A DNA stretch of 64,000 nucleotides from positions 62,001 through 126,000 of the forward strand of contig JAFEBM010000025.1 of assembly GCA_018242685.1 (NCBI GenBank), given 5' to 3'. The DNA comes from Nitrospira sp. GTDB taxonomy: Bacteria > Nitrospirota > Nitrospiria > Nitrospirales > Nitrospiraceae. The translations under genes were made by a program, and so were the position numbers. Shown here in pieces: positions 28,353-37,252 of this stretch (position 1 is its first letter; every line of letters starts with the position of its first letter). Under the pieces are notes generated by a model. The model saw nothing but the letters and a program-made list of their open reading frames with translations, made no database searches and had not been told where the DNA came from.

Positions 28353-29807
28353 TTACCTGATCTCATGGAGCTTCAGCAAGTTCGTGCCGCCTATTTGTGC
28401 CGCCATGGTTCCGGATACGATCACAACCTTGTCCCCTTTATTGACCAGTCCTTCCGCTTTGAGCCGTTGTTCGGCCTCACGGATGTGCGGATCGGTTTCT
28501 CCGATACGCAACATGATGAACGAACGGACTCCCCAATAAAGCGCCAGGCGCCGTTTAATGGGCTCGGCATGCGTGAAGGCCAGGATCGGAGCGTTCGGTC
28601 GTTGTTTGGAGATCAACCGAACCGTAGTCCCGCTTTCGCTGAACGCCACGATTGCGGTGGCATCGGTGGCTCTCGCCGCAAAAGAGGCGGCGGCACAGGT
28701 GGCTTCCGAGATCGAAAGATGTTCCAAGTCCGCTTGACGTTTGAGCACGACTCCCGGTTCGGCACCTTCTTCTGCCGCGCGAATAATCCGATCCATGACT
28801 TGAAGGGCTTCGATCGGATGAGCGCCGACGGCTGTTTCGGCCGAGAGCATCAAGGCGTCGCTGCCGTCGAAGACGGCATTGGCAACGTCCGACGCTTCCG
28901 CTCTCGTCGGACGGATGGCCTGCGTCATCGATTCCAGCATCTGAGTGGCGGTGATGACCAGCCGACGGCGACGATTGGCCTCTCCAATGATCCGCTTCTG
29001 CAGAAGCGGCACGGCTTCGGGCCCTATTTCGACACCCAGATCTCCTCGTGCGATCATCACACCGTCCGCCTGCTCCAAGATCTCATCTAACGCAGCCACG
29101 GCTTCGGCCCGTTCGATCTTCGCGATGATCGACGTGTTGAGTCCGTGCTCCGCCAGCACAGCTCGTGCCGCGCTGATATCTTGAGGGCCCCGTACAAAAG
29201 AAAGTGCTACATAATCCACACCCTGTTCGGCTCCGAATCGAATGTCCTCCCGATCCTTGTCAGTCAGGGTAGGAGCGCTCACGGCAGTACCAGGAAGATT
29301 GACGCCTTTGTGTGAGGTGATCGTGCCGCCGGCAAGCACAGTGCACTCGACAAGATCATCGACGATGCGCTCGGTGATGAGTTCAACGAGTCCGTCGTTG
29401 ATCAACACTCGCGCTCCTCTTCGAAGATCGCGCGCGAGCGACGAATAGGTAACCGGAATTTCGAGAAGAGGGGCTGACGCGGTGGATTGTGCATCACGGT
29501 GTTCATGAGATGGAATCGATGACCGTAGGTGTACCGTCTGACCGGGCTTTACCTCGATTCCTGCGTTCGGAAGAAGACCCACTCGGATTCTTGGGCCTTG
29601 AAGGTCTTGGATGATCGCCACTGCCGCGCCTTGACAAGCTGCTGCCTCGCGGATCGTGGTAATCGCCGTAGCATGAGATTCATGAGTGCCGTGAGAAAAA
29701 TTCAGCCGAGCGGTATCCATGCCGCTCTCAATCAATCGATGTATGATGGCCGGGGAACTACTCGCCGGCCCGATGGTACAGACGATTTTGGCTTTTCGCA
29801 TGCTCAT
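28353..29807 (-). CDS. pyk: Pyruvate kinase
   Basis: A 484-residue glycolytic enzyme making pyruvate and ATP from phosphoenolpyruvate. Visible motifs are KIVCTIGPAS (residues 5-14), RLNFSHGTHE, AKIERAEAV (the active-site Lys region, about 218), MIARGDLGVEIG (about 239) and TATQMLESM. The C-terminal regulatory domain is present, giving normal length. ATG 29807 is preceded by GGAGG with a 9-bp spacer; the frame stays open for 75 more codons upstream, but those lack family similarity. Confidence 0.95.
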   Translation of the reverse strand: MSMRKAKIVCTIGPASSSPAIIHRLIESGMDTARLNFSHGTHESHATAITTIREAAACQGAAVAIIQDLQGPRIRVGLLPNAGIEVKPGQTVHLRSSIPSHEHRDAQSTASAPLLEIPVTYSSLARDLRRGARVLINDGLVELITERIVDDLVECTVLAGGTITSHKGVNLPGTAVSAPTLTDKDREDIRFGAEQGVDYVALSFVRGPQDISAARAVLAEHGLNTSIIAKIERAEAVAALDEILEQADGVMIARGDLGVEIGPEAVPLLQKRIIGEANRRRRLVITATQMLESMTQAIRPTRAEASDVANAVFDGSDALMLSAETAVGAHPIEALQVMDRIIRAAEEGAEPGVVLKRQADLEHLSISEATCAAASFAARATDATAIVAFSESGTTVRLISKQRPNAPILAFTHAEPIKRRLALYWGVRSFIMLRIGETDPHIREAEQRLKAEGLVNKGDKVVIVSGTMAAQIGGTNLLKLHEIR

Positions 29808-30047
29808 GTGGAAGCGCCTCCAGGTTCTCGTCCAAAAGAGAAGCAGAGGGGGAGAGAATATCATAGATCCATTCATCGGATACCTCATAGACGACGAATT
29901 GGTGTAGGGGAGGCGCCGTGACTTGAATCTATCTTGAGCCGGTGTTCCCGTGTAGGCGAGCGGCGACGTGGCCATTCGGAATCGTGCATTTCCTTTTCTT
30001 TTGTCTGCCAGCCGGTACAATAACTTCGTCACGAAAGGAGAGACGCA

Positions 30048-31121
30048 GTGGGAACGCTCATTTCAGTGGCATCCGGCAAGGGCGGTGTGGGTAAGAGCGT
30101 GGTTTCAGCCAATCTTGCGTTGGCGTTGGCGAAGGGCGGACGACAGGTCATACTGGTCGACCTCGACGTCGGTGGGGCCGATGCCCATATCATGTTCGGA
30201 GAATTGAATCCGTCGGCGACCTTGACGGACTTTCTGAACAAACGGGTCGGCCGGCTGGACGAAGTCGCTATTCCCGTCCTCATTCATCCGAACCTCCGTC
30301 TCATTGCCGGCACCGGCGATACCTTGGCGACCGCCAACATGGCCTATGCCCGCAAGAAGCGGCTGATGAAACAATTCCGTGATCTTGCGACCGACATCGT
30401 GGTGCTCGACATCGGGGCCGGCACCAACTTGCACGCCCTCGACTTTTTTCTGATGGCCGACATTCATCTGGCCGTGGCCACTCCCGAGCCGACGTCTGTG
30501 CTGGATCTCTACCGATTCATTAAGCTGGCCGCGATCCGGCGTGTATTAGCCTGTTTTCTTGCACGAAGCCCGATGTCGGAGATTCTCTCCAACCGAGACT
30601 TCACGAGTGTGGAGGAGGTCATGGAAATTGCGGGTGCTGCCGACGCGGAAGGGCGTGATGCAGCGGCGACGGTGTTGCAATCGTTCCGGCCCGGGTTAAT
30701 CATCAACCGGGTATCCGACAGTCCTCAGGTCAATGTCCTATACCTTCGCAAGATTCTCCATCAATATGTCGGTGGGGACCTGACGCTGCTCGGTGAGATC
30801 CCTGACGACCCAGCTGTGAGCCAGGCGGTTCGGAAGTTTCTCCCGGTTATTGAAGCGGCTCCGGAGTCCCCAGCCGCCAAAGGTCTGTTGGCCGTCTCCG
30901 CCGCCGTTGAGCAATTAGTCTCGGCGTCCGCCGACAAAAGCAAAACGGAGGTCAAACAATCGGAAAAGAAGCAGACAAGAGTGCTCCTCTCCAATCCGAC
31001 CTGTTCCCAAGACCCCCAGACCTCGATTCCCCTGAAACCGGCGGTTCAGTCCCCTTCAATCGAACCGAAACCGCCTGGTTGTACTAATTCGGCCCAAAAT
31101 ACCAGCGGGCTCGTTGCCTAA
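30048..31121 (+). CDS. MinD/FlhG-type P-loop ATPase
   Basis: A 357-residue ATPase with the deviant Walker A SGKGGVGKS (residues 9-17), VDLDVGGADAH (about 37-47) and VVLDIGAGTN (about 118). After VATPEPTSVLDLYRFIK comes a longer insertion (about residues 160-210) than in MinD, then NRVSDSP. The last 70 residues are low-complexity and rich in Ser, Pro and Lys. Relatives place flagella, pili or division machinery; here the target is unknown. GTG 30048 follows AAGGAGAG. The gene is divergent from pyk. Confidence 0.82.
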   Translation: MGTLISVASGKGGVGKSVVSANLALALAKGGRQVILVDLDVGGADAHIMFGELNPSATLTDFLNKRVGRLDEVAIPVLIHPNLRLIAGTGDTLATANMAYARKKRLMKQFRDLATDIVVLDIGAGTNLHALDFFLMADIHLAVATPEPTSVLDLYRFIKLAAIRRVLACFLARSPMSEILSNRDFTSVEEVMEIAGAADAEGRDAAATVLQSFRPGLIINRVSDSPQVNVLYLRKILHQYVGGDLTLLGEIPDDPAVSQAVRKFLPVIEAAPESPAAKGLLAVSAAVEQLVSASADKSKTEVKQSEKKQTRVLLSNPTCSQDPQTSIPLKPAVQSPSIEPKPPGCTNSAQNTSGLVA

Positions 31122-31435
31122 GGCAGTGAAGGTGCGGAGCGGTGTAGAGGTACCGTCCTACCTCCGCCATTAGTCCATAGCGGTGTTCGCCACCTATCTA
31201 TTAGGGATGTCCATCCGTCAGCTCGGAACGGAGGTACGAGGCCATTGAGGGCGTCGATGCAGGAGCAGGCAATGAACGTAGGAAGAGGGGGAAGTGTCGA
31301 CTCCGGTTTCATAAAGACCTCCGGGATGGTGTTAAGCATTGCTCTCAAAATAGGTGAGAGTCAAGGCGGAGCAAATCAGCACAGGATGCGGCTTCGTACG
31401 AATCAACAGGAAGATCGAGAGTCTCGAGTATAGGA
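31122..31435. other. Intergenic region without a recognisable gene
   Basis: 314 bp between two convergent genes. I see no conserved frame, tRNA, repeat or strong hairpin with a T-tract. Confidence 0.5.
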
Positions 31436-32170
31436 TCAAGGAAGCTCTAAGCCGATCGGAAAGGTCGCCACGTAGCCACCGTTCGTTGCGGAAGGATTCA
31501 GCATTAATTGGTCGCCGCCGTTACGGAAAATGAAATCGTGCTGATTCCGTACTCGACGCCGTCCTTTCGATGAGTAGGGGAGGTCGGTATGAACGCGGTC
31601 CGTCAGTTCGTCGGGAAAATACAATTGCGAGGTAAACTCGAAGCTTCTTCCGGCGATCGCTGTCGTGCGAACCTTGAAGTGAATATGCACGGTTCTGATC
31701 GGATACCAACCTGGGTAAATCGTGAGAAACCGTGCTTCGCCCTGGGCATTCGTCACCTGGTACCCGCGCAAAAACTTTTGGCCACGTGTGCTGAAACCTG
31801 GATCGTCCACATCAGAATAGACACCCTCGGCGTCGCACTGCCAAACATCGATCTGTGCCTCTGGTATGGGGCGACAGTCTCCGGCATGGAGGCGCATCAC
31901 TTGAAATGTCAACGTCAACGGCGCACCAGGTCTCGCTTGCCCATTAGCCGGGTCGGTGCGAATGTCGGATCGATGCAGTCGTTCATCCACAAAATACGGA
32001 CCTTCGGTTTGTTCTGGTCGGACAATGCATAGAGGTCGAAGTGTGTCGGGAACAGCCTGTGCTTTGTTTGGCCATCCACCTGCCAGCAAACCTGCACCAG
32101 TGGTACCCATCAACACAAGGGCTTCACGGCGAGAGAGACCATATCTGATTTGCTTATCTTTCTCGTTCAT
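31436..32170 (-). CDS. Exported intradiol ring-cleavage dioxygenase-like protein
   Basis: A 244-residue protein of the protocatechuate 3,4-dioxygenase / hydroxyquinol dioxygenase fold. A twin-arginine signal (LSRREALVLMG, residues 12-22) suggests Tat export with bound iron. The core has EGPYF, DVWQCDAEGVYS (first Tyr ligand), then PGWYPIRTVHIHFKV with the second Tyr and two His ligands. It should cleave catechol-type rings or act on a related aromatic substrate in the periplasm. Single gene; no aromatic pathway genes are nearby, so the substrate is uncertain. Confidence 0.85.
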   Translation of the reverse strand: MNEKDKQIRYGLSRREALVLMGTTGAGLLAGGWPNKAQAVPDTLRPLCIVRPEQTEGPYFVDERLHRSDIRTDPANGQARPGAPLTLTFQVMRLHAGDCRPIPEAQIDVWQCDAEGVYSDVDDPGFSTRGQKFLRGYQVTNAQGEARFLTIYPGWYPIRTVHIHFKVRTTAIAGRSFEFTSQLYFPDELTDRVHTDLPYSSKGRRRVRNQHDFIFRNGGDQLMLNPSATNGGYVATFPIGLELP

Positions 32171-32216
32171 TCGGTCAGGCCTTTTTTCCCTGTGAAAGTA
32201 GTCGAGCCATCAAACA

Positions 32217-32915
32217 TCACCTGCCCCTGAGTCGTGGGTGAACGCTTGGCGGAGGGGGCGGTGGAGATGACGGTCCAGGAGAAAACGACCTTGGACCGAA
32301 ATAGTAGGGTCGATAGAAACCTGGTCCACCCCAATAACTGTAAGGAAAGGCACCATAAGGGTAGAAGCCTGCGCCGCCATAGGGTGGATAGTACGAACCA
32401 TAGTACAAGCTCCTATCTCTGGTCCGAGTCTCGAGACTCTTCCAGTCGATAATATGTTTCACTTCGACGACCGGATAGACATAGTCGCTTTCATCCAGCT
32501 GTCTTGTTGTCACGCCTTTCACGGTGCCGATGACCGTAATGGGCGTGCCTTCGGGGAGACTGGCAGGATCGAGAAACGTTTCTCGGACGGCCAAGAACCG
32601 CCCTTCGGACCGAAGACGATCTTCCGTCAATCTCCCTTCTTCCTCGGTCGGCCGTTGCAGAACCTCCAGTTCGGTGCCCTCCTTTGTTCGTTTCCCTTTG
32701 ATGACCGTGCCGCCCAGCATGACGGTTCGTCCGGTATATTCGCTGGGAGCTTGTTGCAAATCTGCGAAACGCACCGTCCTATCGATCTCGTTCTCTAACT
32801 CAAGTGGTATACCAAGCGACTCCGCAGTTCGTTGAACCTGGTGGATGGATTCGGCGCAGGCAGGCAAGATCAACAACCCACAGAGCAAGGAAAAGAGCGC
32901 AATCATGCGGGACAT
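32217..32915 (-). CDS. Slp family outer-membrane lipoprotein
   Basis: A 232-residue lipoprotein. The signal peptide ends in the lipobox LPAC with Cys at residue 20. The Slp domain follows (about 30-160), with FADLQQAPSEYTGRTVMLGG and VIGTVKGV. The last 65 residues are rich in Tyr, Gly and Pro and end in a polyproline run, an extension not found in the shortest Slp proteins. Slp is linked to stationary-phase and acid-stress envelopes in enterobacteria. ATG 32915 is preferred because AGGGTGG lies 5 bp upstream; a GTG three codons earlier is possible. Confidence 0.82.
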   Translation of the reverse strand: MSRMIALFSLLCGLLILPACAESIHQVQRTAESLGIPLELENEIDRTVRFADLQQAPSEYTGRTVMLGGTVIKGKRTKEGTELEVLQRPTEEEGRLTEDRLRSEGRFLAVRETFLDPASLPEGTPITVIGTVKGVTTRQLDESDYVYPVVEVKHIIDWKSLETRTRDRSLYYGSYYPPYGGAGFYPYGAFPYSYWGGPGFYRPYYFGPRSFSPGPSSPPPPPPSVHPRLRGR

Positions 32916-32930
32916 ATACGCCACCCTTTC

Positions 32931-33587
32931 CTAGAAGTGATAGGACAACCCGCCAAGCACATACTGTGCTCTGTAATTGCCGCTGAAACCACCCAGGTCA
33001 CCGAAGGCTTGATCGAATTTCAAGGTCGCACCGACGTACTTATACTCTCCAAAGATGGCGATCTTGGGTGTGATAAACGCGCGCAGGCCGGCAAGCACAT
33101 TCCATGCTGCTGCTACATCACTGTCGCTGCGTACGGTCGGCGTGTTGCTGATGTGGACGATCGCCGCTCCTATGCCGGCCCCGACGTATGGCTGAAATGT
33201 TCGACCTGGATAGCGAGCGATAAAGTTGGCTCCCACTGTAGTCACTCTCATATGGATCCCTGGGTCGGAGTCCAGTTGTTTGATGTGCGGCGTGGTACTC
33301 AAGACTTCTCCTTCAATTCCATACCAACGGTGTCCAGGAAAATATCCGACCTTTGCTCCATAGGCGATCGAATTTTGAAGGTCAAAGTCAGGATTGGGGG
33401 CAGGATTGAAGTCTGGAACTCCTGCAGAGGGGCCTGTTCCTGCGATGCTGTTAATACGATCCGCAAAGTTCACCCCTGCGGTTCCAGCGACATACATTTC
33501 TGCTGAGGCTCTGTGCGCAGGCCAGAGTGTTGCCAGCGAAAGACCTACGGTCAAAAGGCCGGTGATGACCGAGGTGATTGTTTGCAT
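32931..33587 (-). CDS. Outer-membrane beta-barrel protein
   Basis: A 218-residue protein with a signal peptide (cleaved after about residue 29, ASA), then alternating hydrophobic strands (MYVAGTAGVNFA, YVGAGIGAAIV, YVLGGLSYHF). It ends in Phe, the signal for BAM insertion. It fits the OmpA-like eight-strand barrel (outer membrane protein beta-barrel family). Function unknown. It lies 15 bp upstream of the Slp-like gene in the same direction, so both may form one envelope operon. Confidence 0.82.
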   Translation of the reverse strand: MQTITSVITGLLTVGLSLATLWPAHRASAEMYVAGTAGVNFADRINSIAGTGPSAGVPDFNPAPNPDFDLQNSIAYGAKVGYFPGHRWYGIEGEVLSTTPHIKQLDSDPGIHMRVTTVGANFIARYPGRTFQPYVGAGIGAAIVHISNTPTVRSDSDVAAAWNVLAGLRAFITPKIAIFGEYKYVGATLKFDQAFGDLGGFSGNYRAQYVLGGLSYHF

Positions 33588-33895
33588 GCTCGTGACTCCC
33601 TTCGAGATATCATACCAAAAGTTTGCTCAGACGACGCTTCGCCAAAATCGAGCGGCATCGGACGACGATGCGTGAGCCGCAACATATTCTGTTTCCTTCG
33701 TATTATGATCGCGCCATGCGATAACTAGGTGCGGATTCTTGAGGATAATCAATGGAGTGTTTCTGCAGATTTGGCCTTTCTATCGGCTGCGCCGGCTTGG
33801 ATTGTTGATCGTGTCTGTGCTACATCCTCATGCGATAGAAGGCAATTTGAGAGAGTTTTCAAACATACCGGTTACTGTACGGAAGGAGCCGACCT
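33588..33895. other. Divergent intergenic region
   Basis: 308 bp between the barrel gene and the YidB-like gene. It must hold both promoters, but I could not find boxes good enough to place them. AAGGAG at about 33882-33887 is the ribosome binding site for the plus-strand gene. No other gene is seen. Confidence 0.4.
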
Positions 33896-34297
33896 ATGGG
33901 ACTCATGGATCAGTTGGGGCAAGCAGTGGGTGGCATGATGGGAAGCCAAGGTGGTCAGAATCCTCTTCTGCAGGCCTTGACCAGCCTCCTCGGAAAGGAC
34001 AGCGCCATCGGTGGCCTGGACGGCCTCGTCCAGGCTTTTCAAAAAAATGGTCTGGGCGACATCGTGAATTCATGGGTGAGCACAGGACAGAATCTGCCCG
34101 TCACACCGAGCCAGATCGAGCAAGGGTTAGGGGGCGACCTGCTGAGCCAAGTAGCGGGCAAAGCGGGACTCTCTTCCAGTGCGGTCAGTTCACAGCTGGC
34201 CGGCCTTCTTCCTGATCTCGTCGACAAGCTGACACCGAACGGAAAGATCGAAGCCGGTGGACTCGAACAGCTCTTGAAGTTCGTGCAAGGAAGGTGA
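33896..34297 (+). CDS. YidB-like (DUF937) protein
   Basis: A 133-residue DUF937 protein. It starts MGLMDQLGQAVGGMMG and has the repeated amphipathic segments LGGDLLSQVAGKAGLS and LAGLLPDLVDKLTPNG, with the conserved end GGLEQLLKF. The biochemical function of the family is unknown. There is no signal peptide. ATG 33896 follows AAGGAG. The cytochrome-like gene follows within 26 bp and may share the transcript. Confidence 0.85.
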   Translation: MGLMDQLGQAVGGMMGSQGGQNPLLQALTSLLGKDSAIGGLDGLVQAFQKNGLGDIVNSWVSTGQNLPVTPSQIEQGLGGDLLSQVAGKAGLSSSAVSSQLAGLLPDLVDKLTPNGKIEAGGLEQLLKFVQGR

Positions 34298-34322
34298 ATA
34301 CGTACGCAATACAGGGTGTCTA

Positions 34323-34862
34323 TTGAGTATCGATTCCGGCTCGATGACGCCTCCTCCCGTACAGCGGAAATTTCTGACACGGCCACAAGATCGAGTGGCC
34401 ATTCTGGTGACGGTGAGTGTGGTCTTAGCGACCGTCGTCTGGACGTTGCGAGAGCCTCCTCCCTCTCGACCTCGAACAGACGAGACAGCCACCGGTGCTC
34501 TCAAACAGGAAAAAATTCCACTGGTCACCGGCGATGAATCACTTGTCGATATTTTTACCAGACCCGGCTGCCCGGTGTGTCACATCATCCCCGGGATCCC
34601 CGGTGCGACCGGCCAAGTCGGACCTCCGTTGGTACTCGGTACGACAGGCGTGCAGCGACTGAAGGATCCAGGGTATCGGGGATACGCCAAGACGGTGCAT
34701 GAGTACATCATGGAATCAGTGTTGGAGCCCCAGCGATTTGTGGTACGTGGGTATCCAGGTGACACGATGCCGACTTGGTATGGATCCAAACTGAGTGCGC
34801 TGGCTCTTGAAAAGATCGCGGCGTATCTTGAACGTCAAACCGAAGAGAGGTCAGTCCCCTGA
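34323..34862 (+). CDS. Membrane-anchored cytochrome c-like protein
   Basis: A 179-residue protein with one N-terminal membrane anchor (about residues 24-44) and a small c-type domain facing the periplasm. CPVCH (about residues 84-88) is the heme-binding motif and TMPTW (about 150) offers the Met axial ligand. The spacing fits a monohaem class I cytochrome, so it should carry single electrons near a respiratory complex. TTG 34323 is a weak start with AGGGTG upstream; ATG 34344 is the alternative. Confidence 0.78.
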   Translation: MSIDSGSMTPPPVQRKFLTRPQDRVAILVTVSVVLATVVWTLREPPPSRPRTDETATGALKQEKIPLVTGDESLVDIFTRPGCPVCHIIPGIPGATGQVGPPLVLGTTGVQRLKDPGYRGYAKTVHEYIMESVLEPQRFVVRGYPGDTMPTWYGSKLSALALEKIAAYLERQTEERSVP

Positions 34863-34876
34863 GAAGATTGAGACAC

Positions 34877-36052
34877 TTATCGTTTTCGAAGCGGAGTCAC
34901 GTTTCCAGAAGAGCTCCCTTGAATTTTAAAGGCGCCGGTATCACCCCTGCCCATCTGCTTATCGAGCAAGACGTTCACGGCCTCGTCCCCTTTGAGTCCT
35001 TCAAGTTTGATTTTCAGGCGGAGGTTGTTCGCGCTATCGGCGTTGATAAGAGCTTGCTCCAGCGAGATCTTGTTCTCTTTGTACAACTGAAACAGTACGT
35101 GATCGAAGGTTTGGCAGCCTTCGTCCAACCCCTGTTCCATCGCTTCTTTCAACGTATCGACCTCCGCTTTTTTGATCAGGTCCTTGATGCGCGGCGTGTC
35201 CAGCATGATTTCCAAAGCCGGGACGCGTTTGCCGTCGACCGACGGAATCAATCGCTGCGAGATGATCGCGCGCAAATTCAGAGATAGTTGCAGATAGATC
35301 TGCGCATGGCGCTCGACTGGAAAAAAATTCATGATGCGCTCGATCGCTTGGTTGGCGTTGTTGGAGTGTAGAGTGCCGATGCACAGGTGACCGGTCTCGG
35401 CAAAGGTAATCGCCGCTTCCATGGTTTCCGTATCGCGCACCTCACCGATCAGAATCACATCCGGAGCCTGACGGAGCGTGTTCTTCAGCGCGTTTTGGAA
35501 AGTTAAGGTGTCGAATCCGACTTCGCGCTGCGTGATGATCGACTTCTTGTGCTGATGAACGAACTCGATCGGGTCTTCCACGGTAATGATATGACCCGGG
35601 TGGATGGTGTTGCGATAGTCGATCATGGCGGCCAACGATGTCGATTTTCCCGAGCCGGTGGCGCCCACCACCAGCACGAGGCCGCGTTTGGTCATCGCGA
35701 TGTCTTTGATGATCGGAGGAAGCTGCAACTGCTCGACGGTCTGAATGTCCGCTTTGATGTGACGGAAGACCAATCCGACATTCCCCCTCTGTCTGAAGAT
35801 ATTGACGCGGAACCGACCCAATTCCTTGTAGTAGAGCGCCAGGTTCATCTCCATCTTTTCTTCGAATTCGCTTCGCTGTTGACCGCGCATCAAGGCTAAC
35901 GCCAGTGCTTCGAGTTGCTCGTTGGTGAACGGGGGCACGTCGGTCGGCTGGGTGGCGCCATGGATGCGGTAGATCGGCGAAGCGTCGACAGTCAAATACA
36001 AGTCCGACGCTTCGCGGTCCACCATGACTTTGAGGAGACTTCGAACATCCAT
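34877..36052 (-). CDS. pilU: PilU-like type IV pilus retraction ATPase
   Basis: A 391-residue PilT/PilU-family hexameric ATPase. Walker A is GATGSGKST (about residues 132-140), the Walker B/Asp box includes LIGEVRDTETM (about 207) and the His box is THE-like GTLHSNNANQA. The GCQTFDHVLFQLY segment (about 325) and the longer tail are PilU-like, rather than the AIRNLIRE-type motif of PilT. It assists pilus retraction beside PilT, whose gene lies 26 bp upstream on the same strand. Confidence 0.88.
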   Translation of the reverse strand: MDVRSLLKVMVDREASDLYLTVDASPIYRIHGATQPTDVPPFTNEQLEALALALMRGQQRSEFEEKMEMNLALYYKELGRFRVNIFRQRGNVGLVFRHIKADIQTVEQLQLPPIIKDIAMTKRGLVLVVGATGSGKSTSLAAMIDYRNTIHPGHIITVEDPIEFVHQHKKSIITQREVGFDTLTFQNALKNTLRQAPDVILIGEVRDTETMEAAITFAETGHLCIGTLHSNNANQAIERIMNFFPVERHAQIYLQLSLNLRAIISQRLIPSVDGKRVPALEIMLDTPRIKDLIKKAEVDTLKEAMEQGLDEGCQTFDHVLFQLYKENKISLEQALINADSANNLRLKIKLEGLKGDEAVNVLLDKQMGRGDTGAFKIQGSSSGNVTPLRKR

Positions 36053-36078
36053 CAGACGTGCTCCGTATTGTGTGCGTT

Positions 36079-37137
36079 CTAGGCCGCGCCGGTCATCGAT
36101 GCACCGAAGAGATTGGGGTTCATGCTGCGGGACTGGGCTTCGGCTTTATGGACGATTCCACGCGTTGCGAGTTCGACCAACGCCATGTCCATCGTTTGCA
36201 TGCCGTCTTTTTGGCTGGCCTGCATGATCCCCGGAATTTGGTGCAGCTTGGCTTCACGAATGAGATTGCGCACTGCCGTTGTCGCCACCATGACTTCGAG
36301 TGCGGCGACACGTCCGCCGGTTTTCTTCTTCAGCAGCGTTTGGGTGATGACGGCTTCCAACGCCTCCGATAGCTGGGTTCTGATTTGCGCCTGCTGGGCC
36401 GGCGGAAATGCGTCGATGATGCGATCAATCGTTTTGGGTGCGCTCGAGGTGTGAAGGGTGCCGAAGACCAAGTGTCCGGTTTCTGCTGCGGTCAATGCCA
36501 GTTGAATGGTGTCCAAATCTCGCATTTCGCCCACCAGCACGATGTCGGGATCTTCGCGAAGCGCCGACTTCAGGGCGTTGGCGAAGGATAATGTGTGAAC
36601 ACCGAGCTCGCGTTGATTGACCAGGCATTTCTTGGATTTGTGGACGAACTCGATGGGATCCTCGATGGTGATGATGTGACCTTCAAACGTGTTGTTTAGA
36701 TAGTCCACCATCGCGGCAAGCGTGGTGGATTTTCCGGATCCGGTCGGTCCGGTCACCAAGATCAATCCCTTTTCCTTGTCGCACAGTTGCCGAAGAATCG
36801 GCGGCATGCCGAGTTTTTCCAACGGAAGAATGGTGGTCGGAATATTCCGAAAGACCGCGCCGAGTCCTCGCTGTTGCACGAACACGTTGACGCGGAAACG
36901 GGCGATGTCCCCGAGTTCAAACGAGAAGTCACATTCACGCTTCTCTTCGAAGGTCTTCCGCTGAGCGTCATTCATCATGTCGTAGATGAGCGCGTGTGTT
37001 TCGTCGGGAGTCAGGTGAGGGTGGTCGAGTTTTTTGAGATCCCCGTGAATGCGAATCATCGGGGGTTCACCGGCACTAATATGACAGTCCGAGGCGCCTT
37101 CCTTGACCGAGAACGTCAGCAGCTTGGAAATATCCAT
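36079..37137 (-). CDS. pilT: Type IV pilus retraction ATPase PilT
   Basis: A 352-residue hexameric motor that depolymerises pili (twitching motility, DNA uptake). Motifs: Walker A GPTGSGKST (about residues 130-138), Asp-box LVGEMRDLDTI (about 200), His-box GTLHTSSAPKT (about 225) and the diagnostic C-terminal VRNLIREAKLHQI (about 290), which is the AIRNLIRE motif. The stop lies 26 bp before pilU. The pilin gene pilA lies elsewhere in the window (48792), so pilus genes are split. Confidence 0.93.
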   Translation of the reverse strand: MDISKLLTFSVKEGASDCHISAGEPPMIRIHGDLKKLDHPHLTPDETHALIYDMMNDAQRKTFEEKRECDFSFELGDIARFRVNVFVQQRGLGAVFRNIPTTILPLEKLGMPPILRQLCDKEKGLILVTGPTGSGKSTTLAAMVDYLNNTFEGHIITIEDPIEFVHKSKKCLVNQRELGVHTLSFANALKSALREDPDIVLVGEMRDLDTIQLALTAAETGHLVFGTLHTSSAPKTIDRIIDAFPPAQQAQIRTQLSEALEAVITQTLLKKKTGGRVAALEVMVATTAVRNLIREAKLHQIPGIMQASQKDGMQTMDMALVELATRGIVHKAEAQSRSMNPNLFGASMTGAA

Positions 37138-37252
37138 TACCCGTGATCCTCAATGATATGGGTTGCTCGTGAGGTGAAAGTCTCCCGTGCATCATGCCAT
37201 AGCAAAGCCCGAAAGCAAGAAAATAGCCGGAAGGCGCGTGCCGATCACCCTG

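Noticed and set aside
29994-30021. TTTTCT and TACAAT as promoter of the MinD-like gene
   Set aside because: The -35 match is too poor and the spacer is 16 bp; not reliable.
29570-30032. Longer N-terminus for pyruvate kinase
   Set aside because: The extra 75 codons show no similarity to the family, while ATG 29807 has a GGAGG site and gives the normal N-terminus.
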